64,000 nt of DNA from Kitasatospora albolonga (GTDB taxonomy: Bacteria > Actinomycetota > Actinomycetes > Streptomycetales > Streptomycetaceae): contig CP020563.1 in NCBI GenBank assembly GCA_002082585.1, positions 6,504,001-6,568,000 of the forward strand. Direction: 5' to 3'. The translations under genes were made by a program, and so were the position numbers. This document shows positions 31,459 through 39,109 of the stretch, piece by piece. The number at the start of each line of letters is the position of its first letter. Within the stretch, counting starts at the first letter, position 1. A model generated the notes under the pieces. That model made no database searches and was not told the DNA's origin. It worked only from the letters and a program-made list of their open reading frames with translations.

Positions 31459-32658
31459 ATGGGCAAGAGCCGCTATGACGTGATCGTCGTGGGTGCGCGG
31501 TGCGCGGGGGCGCCGACCGCGATGCTGCTGGCGAGGAAGGGGTACCGGGTGCTGGTCGTGGACCGGGCGACCTTCCCCAGCGACACGCTGTCGACCCATC
31601 TGATCCACCCGCCGGGCGTCGCGGCGCTGCGCAGGTGGGGCCTGCTCGACAGACTCGTGGCCACGGGCTGTCCGCCCATCCATACCTACGAGTTCGACTT
31701 CGGCTCCCTCGTCCTCCCGGGCGCCCCGGGCACGCCCGCCGAACCGTACGCGTACGCGCCCCGCCGGACCGTCCTGGACGAGATGCTGGTGGGCGCGGCG
31801 GTGGCGGCGGGGGCCGAGGTCCGTGAGGGGTTCACGGTCTCCGGGCTCGTCCTCGGCGAGGCCGGCCGGGTGGTGGGGGTCCGGGGGCGGGGGCCCGACG
31901 GCGCGGAGGTGACCGAGCGGGCGTGGGTGGTGCTGGGCGCGGACGGTCTGCATTCGCTGGTCGCGCGTGCGGTGGGTGCGCCGCAGTACAACGAGAATCC
32001 GAAATTGATGGTCGGTTACTACAGCTATTTCAGCGGGCTGGAGATGGACGGTGTCTTCAAGGCCCATTCCCGTCCCCACCGGAGTTTCGGTGCCTGGCCG
32101 ACGCACGACGGTCTGACCCTGGTCGGTGGCTGCTGGCCGTTCGCGGAGTTCGGTGAGATAAAGAAGGACATCGAGGGGAACTATCTCAAGAATTTCGAGC
32201 TGGCACCGGCCTGGGCGGAACGGGTGCGCGGTGCGCGGCGTGAGGAGCGCATCGTCGGCGCGGCTCTGCCGAACTTCTTCCGTAAGCCCTTCGGTCCCGG
32301 CTGGGCGCTGGTCGGTGACGCCGGTTACTGCAAGGACTTCTTCACCGCGCAGGGCATCAGCGACGCGTTCATCTCCGCCGAGCTGTGCGCCGGGGCCCTC
32401 GACGAGGCGCTGTCCGGGCGGCAGCCGTTCGACACGGCGATGACCGGCTACCAGTCCGCCCGCGACCGGCATGCGCAGCCCGTCTACGACTTCACGCTCC
32501 AGGTCTCCACGCTGGAACCCCTCTCCCCGGAGTTCGAAAAGCTCCTGGAGAACATTGACGGGAATCAGCGGGCCATGGACGCCTTCGCCCAGGTGAACGC
32601 GGGCGTGCTGCCGATGGCGCAGTTCTTCTCCGACTGGGACCCTTCCCGCACCGGCTGA
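31459..32658 (+). CDS. FAD-dependent monooxygenase (CrmH-like N-oxygenase)
   Basis: This 399-residue flavoprotein has an N-terminal YDVIVVGARCAGAPTAMLLARKG FAD-binding motif, DTLSTHLIHPPGV, a VLGADGLHSLVARAVGAP DG motif, and GDAGYCKDFFTAQGISDAF in place of the usual GDAAH motif. This pattern belongs to the geranylgeranyl-reductase/halogenase-like flavoproteins. In caerulomycin, CrmH oxidises the bipyridyl methylamine to the aldoxime. The start is ATG 31459 with AGGAG seven bases upstream; an earlier frame start at 31402 is not supported. It is a single-gene unit between a divergent promoter and a hairpin. Confidence 0.88.
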   Translation: MGKSRYDVIVVGARCAGAPTAMLLARKGYRVLVVDRATFPSDTLSTHLIHPPGVAALRRWGLLDRLVATGCPPIHTYEFDFGSLVLPGAPGTPAEPYAYAPRRTVLDEMLVGAAVAAGAEVREGFTVSGLVLGEAGRVVGVRGRGPDGAEVTERAWVVLGADGLHSLVARAVGAPQYNENPKLMVGYYSYFSGLEMDGVFKAHSRPHRSFGAWPTHDGLTLVGGCWPFAEFGEIKKDIEGNYLKNFELAPAWAERVRGARREERIVGAALPNFFRKPFGPGWALVGDAGYCKDFFTAQGISDAFISAELCAGALDEALSGRQPFDTAMTGYQSARDRHAQPVYDFTLQVSTLEPLSPEFEKLLENIDGNQRAMDAFAQVNAGVLPMAQFFSDWDPSRTG

Positions 32659-32674
32659 GGGAGCCGGTGCGGAA

Positions 32675-32716
32675 CGAAGGGGAACCGTCCGCGACCGAGC
32701 GGACGGTTCCCCTTCG
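32675..32716. terminator. Perfect 18-bp hairpin terminator
   Basis: Arms CGAAGGGGAACCGTCCGC and its exact complement surround the six-base loop GACCGA, between the convergent N-oxygenase and amidohydrolase genes. Confidence 0.85.
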
Positions 32717-32746
32717 GCCGTTGCGGCAGGCCGCCGTCCGGACCGC

Positions 32747-34042
32747 TCACCCGGACCGGACGGCGGCCTCACCGGCAGCGGGGGCGACGGGGGCGACGGC
32801 GGAGCCCCGGTGCACGAGCTCCCCGGACTTCCACACCCGCGTGATGCGGGCAGGGTCGGCCAGCACGGTGATGTCCGCCAGCGGGTCCCCGTCCACCGCC
32901 AGGAGGTCGGCGTCGTACCCGGCTGCCAGCCGGCCGGACCGGGGCGCCCGGGGGCCGAGCGTGCCGGGGCCGTTGGCGGTGGCCGCCGTGATGGCTTCCA
33001 GCGGGCTCAGCCCCGCGGCGGTCAGATGGGCGAACTCGCTCGCGTGCCCGCCCCAGGAGAGCGGGCCGCCCCGGTCGCTGGTGCCCAGATCGGTGCCGAG
33101 CGCGATGGTGACACCGGCCCGGTGCGCGATGCCGATCGCCGTGAGATGCCGTTCGGCCATGACCTCGAAGCGGTCCCGCCAGGCCGGGGGCAGCGCGGCG
33201 GCGTTCTGCCGGAACGCCTCGTAGATGGTGCGCGTGGGCACCAGCGTCATGCCCCGCTCGGCCATCAGGTCCGCGGTCTCCTCGTCGATCTCCGTACCGT
33301 GCTCGATCGTGTGGCAGCCCGCGCGGATCGCGGCCAGGATGCCCGCCCGGCCGTGGCAGTGCGCCGCGACGATCCGGTCGGCCCGTGCGGCCTCGCTGAC
33401 GATCGCGTTCAGCTCCTCGCTCCGGTACTGCTGGTGCACCGGGTTGTCCACCTCGCTCAGCACACCGCCCGAGGTGCAGATCTTGATCAGCTCGGCCCCC
33501 GCCCGGAGTTGCAGGCGTACGGCCCGCACGCACTCGTCCACCCCGTCGGCGATGCGCAGCGTACCGCCGCTCCGGCAGGGGTCGGTCACCCAGCGGTAGG
33601 GCAGGCGGTGCGCGTCGCTGTGCCCGCCCGTCTGCCCGATGACCTGGTTCGCGCTGTAGATGTTCGGACCGGTGAAGGTCCCCTCCCGGACGGCCTCCGC
33701 GAGGACGCAGCCGTGGCCGCCCATGTCGCGCAGGCTGGTGAACCCCGCCCGCAGCGCCGTCTCGGCGTCCTTGACGCCGCGCGCGACGGCCAGCGTCTCG
33801 GGGGTGAGCATCAGCTCCTCGGTGCTGACCCGGCCGCGGATACCGGCGAAGTGCACATGGCAGTCCCACAGGCCCGGCAGCAGGGTGGTCACCCGCGTCG
33901 GCTCCAACGCCCGGTGCGCGTCGCTCAGTTCGGCCGTCGGCCCGGCGAAGCGGATACGGCCGTCCGCGTGCACGACACTGCCGTTCACGGTGGGTTCGCC
34001 GGAGCCGGGGACGAGCAGGTCCGCGTCGATACGCCTTTCCAT
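32747..34042 (-). CDS. Metal-dependent amidohydrolase (CrmL-like)
   Basis: This 431-residue protein of the amidohydrolase superfamily (imidazolonepropionase/Xaa-Pro dipeptidase-like group) has an N-terminal LLPGLWDCHVHFAG with the HxH metal motif, VAAHCHGR, CHTIEHGTEID and a C-terminal TIALGTDLG with the catalytic Asp. In caerulomycin, CrmL hydrolyses the amide that holds the leucine added by the second NRPS, releasing the bipyridine carboxylate. It lies four bases after the AMP-ligase gene in the leftward operon of carrier protein, ligase and amidohydrolase. Confidence 0.92.
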   Translation of the reverse strand: MERRIDADLLVPGSGEPTVNGSVVHADGRIRFAGPTAELSDAHRALEPTRVTTLLPGLWDCHVHFAGIRGRVSTEELMLTPETLAVARGVKDAETALRAGFTSLRDMGGHGCVLAEAVREGTFTGPNIYSANQVIGQTGGHSDAHRLPYRWVTDPCRSGGTLRIADGVDECVRAVRLQLRAGAELIKICTSGGVLSEVDNPVHQQYRSEELNAIVSEAARADRIVAAHCHGRAGILAAIRAGCHTIEHGTEIDEETADLMAERGMTLVPTRTIYEAFRQNAAALPPAWRDRFEVMAERHLTAIGIAHRAGVTIALGTDLGTSDRGGPLSWGGHASEFAHLTAAGLSPLEAITAATANGPGTLGPRAPRSGRLAAGYDADLLAVDGDPLADITVLADPARITRVWKSGELVHRGSAVAPVAPAAGEAAVRSG

Positions 34043-34046
34043 GTGC

Positions 34047-35726
34047 CTATGCCTCCACGGCCGTTCGTCGCGCGATGTCGGCGCGGAGCGCCTTCTTGTC
34101 GATCTTGCCGATGGCGGTGGTCGGCAACTCCGTCACGGTCTCCATCAGTTCGGGCAGCTTCCAGGCGGCCAGCCCCAGTCCGCGCAGGAACCGGCGCAGC
34201 TCCAGCAGGGTGGGATCGTGGCCCGGCTCCGGGACGACGTACAGGCAGACGATCTCGCCGTACAGTTCGTGCGGCGCGCCCACGGCGGCGGAGGCGCGCA
34301 CACCGGGATGCCGTGCCACCGCCATCTCCAGGTCCTCGGCGGGGATCTTCTCGCCGCCGCGGTTGATGATGTCGCGCACCCGGCCGTTGACCACGAGACC
34401 GCCCCCGGGCGTCCGGGTCGCCAGATCGCCCGTGCGGTAGAAGCCGTCCGGTGTGAACGCCTTCGCGGTCGCGGCCGGGTCCCGGTAGTACCCCGCGACG
34501 GTGTAGGGCCCCCGGGTGAGGAGCTCGCCCGTGGTGCCGTCCGGCACCGGCCGGCCCTGTCCGTCCACGATGAGGACCTCGTCCACCGGGGAGGCGGGGC
34601 GGCCCTGGGTGCCGACGATCACCGTCTCGTCGTCGTCGAGACCCGTGTAGCAGAGCAGGCCCTCGCTCATCCCGTAACACTGCTGGAGGGTCGCCCCGAG
34701 GACGGGGCGGATGCGGCTCGCCAGCTCCGGGGAGGGGCGGGCGCCACCGGTCTGGAGCACCCGCAGGCTGCCGGTACGGCTGTCCGCCCCGGCGGCGGCC
34801 AGCCACTGCATGGCCACCGTCGGGACGACCGCGCAGTGCGTCACGCGTTCGCGCCCGATCAGTTCGAGGGCCTGCCGGGGGTCGGTGGTGCTGCCGAGCA
34901 CGACCGTGCCGCCCTGGGCCAACGTGCCCAGAACGCCGGGGCAGTTGAGGACGAATCCGTGTGCGGCAGGCATCACGGCCAGATAGACCGAGTCGCGTGA
35001 GACCTCCGCGATGTCGCAGGCCGTCCGGATCATGTACGCGTACCCGGCGTTGCCCCGGGGGATCACCTTCGGCGGACCGGTGGTGCCGCCGGACAGCAGG
35101 AACACGGCGGCGTCGGTCATCGCGGAGCCGCGCACCGGCCGGTCCGCCCCGGCGGGCCCGAGCGGTCCGTCCCACGGCGCGTGCGGGTCGCACAGCGCGG
35201 CGAGGTCGACGTCATCGGCCGTGACATCGCCGAGGGAGAGGACATGGCCGAGGGACGCGTGCTCCTTCCGCAGCCGCCGGGCCGACTCCACCGGGCCCGC
35301 CGCCCTGCCACCGGCACTCACCGCGAGGGCGACCGGCCGGGCGGCGCGCACCACATGGCCCAGCTCGTAGTCGCCGAACCCGGGCAGGACCAGGACCGGC
35401 GGCGCCCCGATGTCGAGCAGCGCCAGCACCAGTACCACGAACTCCGCGCAGTTCGGCAGCTGCACCACCACCCGGTCCCCGGGCCGGACACCGAGCCCCG
35501 CCAGCCGCTGCCCGGCCACGGTGACGGCCGTGTGCAACTCGCCGTGCGTCAGCCGTACCGTCCCGCTCACCACGGCACAGCGGTCGGGGGAGCGCAGCCG
35601 CGCGGCGCGCAGCAGATCGGCGATCCGCTCCTCGCGCCACAGCCCGGCCCGCACATAGCCCTCGGCCCGCTGCCGGTCGATCACGGGTACGTCCGGATCG
35701 AGCGGCCGGGCGCCGGACCGGCTCAT
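34047..35726 (-). CDS. Aryl AMP-ligase, predicted picolinate-activating
   Basis: This 559-residue DhbE/EntE-type adenylating enzyme has the core FLLSGGTTGPPKVIPR, LQQCYGMSEGLLCYT, YRTGDLATR and a C-terminal TAIGKIDKKALR with the catalytic Lys. The active-site region resembles 2,3-dihydroxybenzoate- and hydroxypicolinate-type ligases. The start ATG 35726 overlaps the stop of the carrier-protein gene (ATGA). Since lysine-to-picolinate enzymes are encoded divergently, it should activate picolinate and load it on the adjacent carrier, as NikE does for hydroxypicolinate. Confidence 0.9.
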   Translation of the reverse strand: MSRSGARPLDPDVPVIDRQRAEGYVRAGLWREERIADLLRAARLRSPDRCAVVSGTVRLTHGELHTAVTVAGQRLAGLGVRPGDRVVVQLPNCAEFVVLVLALLDIGAPPVLVLPGFGDYELGHVVRAARPVALAVSAGGRAAGPVESARRLRKEHASLGHVLSLGDVTADDVDLAALCDPHAPWDGPLGPAGADRPVRGSAMTDAAVFLLSGGTTGPPKVIPRGNAGYAYMIRTACDIAEVSRDSVYLAVMPAAHGFVLNCPGVLGTLAQGGTVVLGSTTDPRQALELIGRERVTHCAVVPTVAMQWLAAAGADSRTGSLRVLQTGGARPSPELASRIRPVLGATLQQCYGMSEGLLCYTGLDDDETVIVGTQGRPASPVDEVLIVDGQGRPVPDGTTGELLTRGPYTVAGYYRDPAATAKAFTPDGFYRTGDLATRTPGGGLVVNGRVRDIINRGGEKIPAEDLEMAVARHPGVRASAAVGAPHELYGEIVCLYVVPEPGHDPTLLELRRFLRGLGLAAWKLPELMETVTELPTTAIGKIDKKALRADIARRTAVEA

Positions 35727-35956
35727 CGGGGCGTCTCCGGTATACCGCCCGCCAACTGCTCCACCGTGTAGTCCACCTTGTCCCACAGATTGACCCTGAT
35801 ACCGAATCGTTCGCGCAACTGAATCTCCAGATCGGTGGTCTCGACCGAGCTGAGGCCGAGATCGGCACGGAGCCGGGTATACGGTTCGATCTCGGTCAGC
35901 GTCTGCTCCGCGATACCGATATCGAGCAACAACTGCTTGAGTACGTCCACGGACAC
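35723..35956 (-). CDS. Free-standing acyl/aryl carrier protein
   Basis: This 77-residue carrier protein has the four-helix pattern and a phosphopantetheine site in ADLGLSSVETTDLE, where Ser37 is the likely attachment residue. The start is GTG at 35956. It is first in the leftward operon and overlaps the AMP-ligase by four bases, so it most likely carries the picolinyl starter to the ketosynthase of the large megasynthase encoded at 39110. Confidence 0.9.
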   Translation of the reverse strand: MSVDVLKQLLLDIGIAEQTLTEIEPYTRLRADLGLSSVETTDLEIQLRERFGIRVNLWDKVDYTVEQLAGGIPETPR

Positions 35957-36469
35957 GGCGGCTCCTTGAATTCTGGTGACGAGGATTCCGGGTGGGTGGC
36001 GTTTTCGCGGTGGTGTTTCCGCTTTTCTCGCGAAACCCCTGTCGCGGAAGCCCCGTTGCGGCGGCGCAGGCCGAGGCTAATCGACGCCTCTCGGCCTGAC
36101 AATGGACTAGTACGTCGGTACTAACCGCCCGGTACGGGACCGCCCCGCGGCCGGAAGCGGGTTTTCGGCGGGACCGCCGGGGGTGCCTCATCTTCCGGGT
36201 ACGGACGGTCCGATGGTCTTCCACCCCTGGTACAGGTCCGTTGTGCCGAAGTCGTACAACGGCGTTAGAACAAGCGTTGTATTCCCGATGCCGGTGGGAT
36301 TTGAGAGTGTTGCGCCCATGCCGGACGAATATCGAAAGTCTGCGGTGCGCAGAGGCGGCCGCAGAAAATTCGAGCTGGTTTTCAGGGCGGTACTGTCCCG
36401 GATAAGCGCATCGATGCCCGGACTTTCGGGTGACATGGTGTTTCAGGCGGTCGGGAGTCTTGGAGGTGG
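35957..36469. promoter_or_regulatory. Divergent promoter region of the assembly-line operons
   Basis: This 513-base stretch lies between the carrier-protein operon and the DegT aminotransferase operon. I see no supported gene; a minus-strand open frame at 36188-36436 has no recognisable motifs. It contains the 16-bp palindrome listed separately, plus CGTTGT and ACAACG arms around 36238-36262. It should hold promoters for both starter-unit and assembly-line genes. Confidence 0.55.
36108..36123. promoter_or_regulatory. 16-bp palindromic operator candidate
   Basis: TAGTACGTCGGTACTA has perfect 6-bp arms (TAGTAC and GTACTA) around GTCG, about 150 bases upstream of the carrier-protein start. The size fits a TetR- or LuxR-type dimer site controlling the divergent operons. 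Confidence 0.5.
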
Positions 36470-37747
36470 ATGGTGGAGAAGTCGTACGAGATTCCCTACC
36501 CGGAACTCGGGTCCGTGCTCGGTGAGCAGGAGATCGGCGTGCTCACCCGGCTGGTCAACTCCGGTGAGAACCTGTCGGGGGGACGCTGCCGGGAAGAGTT
36601 CGAGCGATGTTTCCGTGAGTACCTCGGCGTACCGCACGCGCTTTCGGTGACCAGTGGGACCGTGGCACTGGAGATCGCGATACGGCTGCTCGACCTGAAC
36701 GACGGCGATGAGGTCATAGCCACCCCGCAGACCTACAAGGCCAGTGTGCAGCCGCTGCTGAACTACCCGGTGAAGGTCCGCTTCTGCGATGTCGAGCCGA
36801 ACACGCTGAACCTCGACCCCGGGCACTTCGCATCGCTGATCACCAGCCGTACCAAGGCGGTGATCCTCGTGCACTACGGCGGTCTGCCCTGCGACATGGA
36901 CGCCATCATGCCGATCGCCCGTCGGCACGGAATCACGGTGATAGAGGACTGCGCGCATGCGCTCGGCGCGGATTACCGGGGGCGCAAGCCCGGTGCGCTG
37001 GCCGATATCGGCTGTTTCAGCTTCCACTCCAGCAAGAACATCACCACCCTCGGCGAGGGCGGAATGATCACGCTGTTCGACCGGACGCTGGCCGAACGGG
37101 CGGACCGTATCCGGTCCAACGACGCCGACGCGGTCTACCGCGAGCAGGCACGGGCCATCGGGGAGAGCACGAGCGCGCATCCGTGGATGATGCACCCCGG
37201 TTTCGCCTTCACCCATGACTGCTCGGCGATCCGGTACGGCGGTACGAACGCCACCCTCGCGGAGCCGAACGCGGCGGTGGGCACCGTACAACTGGCCAAA
37301 CTGGAACGGCTGGTGAGCAGACGGGCGGATATCGCGGGCGCTTATACGGAGGTGCTCAAGCAGTACTCCGGGGTACGGATGCACGGCGGCCCCGAGCCGG
37401 TCCGCCACGGACACCATCTGTACACGTTCTTCGCCGACCCGGCCGACGGCATCCTGCGGGACCGGCTGGTCTCCCGCCTCGACGCCCTCGGTGTCCAGAT
37501 GCAGCTGCGCTACTTCCCCATGCACCTGCTCGCCGAATGGCGGGCCAGGGGCCACCACGCCGGGGAGTGCCCGGTCGCCGAGCGCATGTGGTTCGAGCAG
37601 CAGGTCAACCTGCCCTGCCACCCGGGCATGACCGACTGGCAGGTCGACCAGGTCGCGTCCCGGCTGGACACCGTCCTCGGCCAGGAGGTCCGGGGCACAC
37701 CGATCGCGGCGGGAACGGCGCGGAAGACGAAGGGCTGGACCCAGTGA
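36470..37747 (+). CDS. DegT/DnrJ/EryC1-type aminotransferase, predicted lysine 2-aminotransferase
   Basis: This 425-residue PLP enzyme of the DegT/AHBA-synthase fold has ALSVTSGTVALEIAIRLL, VIEDCAHALGADYRG (PLP-ring Asp) and FSFHSSKNITTLGEGG with the Schiff-base Lys189. Family members include L-lysine 2-aminotransferases of picolinate-type starter pathways. It overlaps the NikD-like oxidase gene by four bases, and together they would convert lysine to piperideine-2-carboxylate and then picolinate. GGAGG at 36462-36466 precedes ATG 36470 by only three bases; GTG 36473 gives better spacing and may be the true start. Confidence 0.9.
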   Translation: MVEKSYEIPYPELGSVLGEQEIGVLTRLVNSGENLSGGRCREEFERCFREYLGVPHALSVTSGTVALEIAIRLLDLNDGDEVIATPQTYKASVQPLLNYPVKVRFCDVEPNTLNLDPGHFASLITSRTKAVILVHYGGLPCDMDAIMPIARRHGITVIEDCAHALGADYRGRKPGALADIGCFSFHSSKNITTLGEGGMITLFDRTLAERADRIRSNDADAVYREQARAIGESTSAHPWMMHPGFAFTHDCSAIRYGGTNATLAEPNAAVGTVQLAKLERLVSRRADIAGAYTEVLKQYSGVRMHGGPEPVRHGHHLYTFFADPADGILRDRLVSRLDALGVQMQLRYFPMHLLAEWRARGHHAGECPVAERMWFEQQVNLPCHPGMTDWQVDQVASRLDTVLGQEVRGTPIAAGTARKTKGWTQ

Positions 37748-38913
37748 CCGAGACGGAGCACTTCGACATCGTCGTGATCGGCGGCGGCCCGGTCGGGCTC
37801 GCCTCGGCCTGGCACGCCGCCCGCCGGGGCCAACGCGTCGCGGTCTTCGAGCAGTTCGCGTTCGGCAACGAACAGTGCGGCACGAGCGGGGCGGAACGGC
37901 ACTGGCGGTTGCAGTACACCGAGCCGGACCTGTGCCGGCTGACCGGGGAGGCCCTGCCGCTGTGGCGCGAGCTCGAACGGGCCACCGGACACCAGCTCCT
38001 GCACGCGTTCGGCAGCCTCTGGTTCGGCGATGTCGACGTGGCCACCAACGAGGGGAAGATCTCGGCGACCGCCCGGACCATGGACGACCTGTCCATCCCC
38101 TACGAGTGGCTCACCGCCGCCGACATCGAGCGCCGCTACGGCTTCACCCGTCTGCCCGGCCACTTCGAGGGGTTCGTCCAGCCCGACGGCGGGGCCGTCG
38201 ATGTGCGGGCCACGGTGGACGGCCTGCTGCGGCTGGCCGAATCCGCCGGTTGTGCGCTGCGGCCGGGGGAAGCGGTGCTGGAGCTCGTACCCGACAGCGA
38301 CGGCGTACGGCTGCGCACCCCGCGCGGCTGGTGCCGGGCGGGCAAGGTGGTCCTGGCCAACGGCGCGTACGCCAACACGCTGCTCGAACCGCTCGGTACC
38401 CGGCTCGATCTCCAGGTGTTCGAGATGGCGCTCGTGACCATGCGCCAGCGCGATCCCCGGGTGCGCTACCCGTTCTGGTTCGTCTTCCAGGAACCCACCG
38501 AGGAGGACACCAACCTCTTCTACGGGTTCCCGCCCAACGCCTGGCAGGACACCGACCAGGTCCGGGTCGGCCCGGTGTTCGAGGTCAACGCACTGGCCGA
38601 CCCCGCCCGGGCGACCGGTACGGCCGATCCGCGCCATGTGGCCAGGATGTCCGAGTGGGTCGAACGGCATCTGCCCGTCGTCGACCCGCGGCCGCTGGCC
38701 CGCGAGACCTGCCTCGCCGTGCTGCCGTCCGACCCCGAGCGGCAGTTCTTCCTCGGCACCGCCGAGGGCCGGTTCCACGGCGGGGAGAACGTCGTGATCG
38801 CGACCGGCGGGTGGGGGTTCAAGTTCGTCCCGCTGCTCGGCAAGGTCTGCGCCGACCTGTGCGTGGACGGCTCGACCGGCTACCGCGTCGACCGTCTGAT
38901 GCTGCCGAAGTGA
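37744..38913 (+). CDS. NikD-like flavoprotein oxidase, predicted picolinate-forming
   Basis: This 389-residue protein of the monomeric sarcosine oxidase family has FDIVVIGGGPVGLASAWHAARRG for FAD, SGAERHWRLQYTEPDL, and Cys323 in RETCLAVLPSD at the position where MSOX and NikD hold FAD covalently. NikD oxidises piperideine-2-carboxylate to picolinate in nikkomycin biosynthesis. The start is GTG 37744, overlapping the aminotransferase stop (GTGA). The frame extends upstream without a plausible start, so the overlap decides the call. It supplies the starter unit for the assembly line. Confidence 0.9.
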   Translation: MTETEHFDIVVIGGGPVGLASAWHAARRGQRVAVFEQFAFGNEQCGTSGAERHWRLQYTEPDLCRLTGEALPLWRELERATGHQLLHAFGSLWFGDVDVATNEGKISATARTMDDLSIPYEWLTAADIERRYGFTRLPGHFEGFVQPDGGAVDVRATVDGLLRLAESAGCALRPGEAVLELVPDSDGVRLRTPRGWCRAGKVVLANGAYANTLLEPLGTRLDLQVFEMALVTMRQRDPRVRYPFWFVFQEPTEEDTNLFYGFPPNAWQDTDQVRVGPVFEVNALADPARATGTADPRHVARMSEWVERHLPVVDPRPLARETCLAVLPSDPERQFFLGTAEGRFHGGENVVIATGGWGFKFVPLLGKVCADLCVDGSTGYRVDRLMLPK

Positions 38914-38987
38914 CCCACCGTAAACCCCCGAAGTGACCTGCCCGTAAGGGGTGTTCACCCGTAAGACCCGAACCCGCACACCCGTCG

Positions 38988-39054
38988 GGGGTGTCCGGCG
39001 ATCCCGCACGGGCGGACGACGCCCGCCGAGCCGCGCGGAGTCGCCGGACACCCC
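38988..39054 (+). promoter_or_regulatory. Nested stem-loop in the leader of the megasynthase gene
   Basis: Outer arms GGGGTGTCCGGCGA (38988-39001) and TCGCCGGACACCCC (39041-39054) are exact complements. Inside is a second hairpin, CGGGCG-GACGA-CGCCCG (39009-39025). It lies in the 196-base gap between the NikD-like gene and the megasynthase, ending 40 bases before the ribosome site. It could be a terminator, attenuator or RNA-processing barrier setting relative expression. Confidence 0.55.
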
Positions 39055-39094
39055 TGGACGATCCCCGCCGACGCGTGGCCGACCCTTCCTCTGC

Positions 39095-39102
39095 AAAGGA
39101 GA
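39095..39102 (+). promoter_or_regulatory. Strong Shine-Dalgarno that fixes the megasynthase start
   Basis: AAAGGAGA ends seven bases before GTG 39110. An upstream in-frame ATG-like start near 38951 has no such site and would translate the stem-loop, so 39110 is the start. Confidence 0.8.
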
Positions 39103-39109
39103 TTCCCCG

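Noticed and set aside
34047..36224. A 725-residue AMP-ligase starting at 36224
   Set aside because: The extra N-terminus would overlap the carrier-protein gene entirely; ATG 35726 overlaps the carrier stop as expected.
36188..36436. 82-residue minus-strand frame in the divergent promoter before the aminotransferase gene
   Set aside because: No motif, no ribosome site and it overlaps the likely promoter elements of two operons; codon use is unlike the neighbours.
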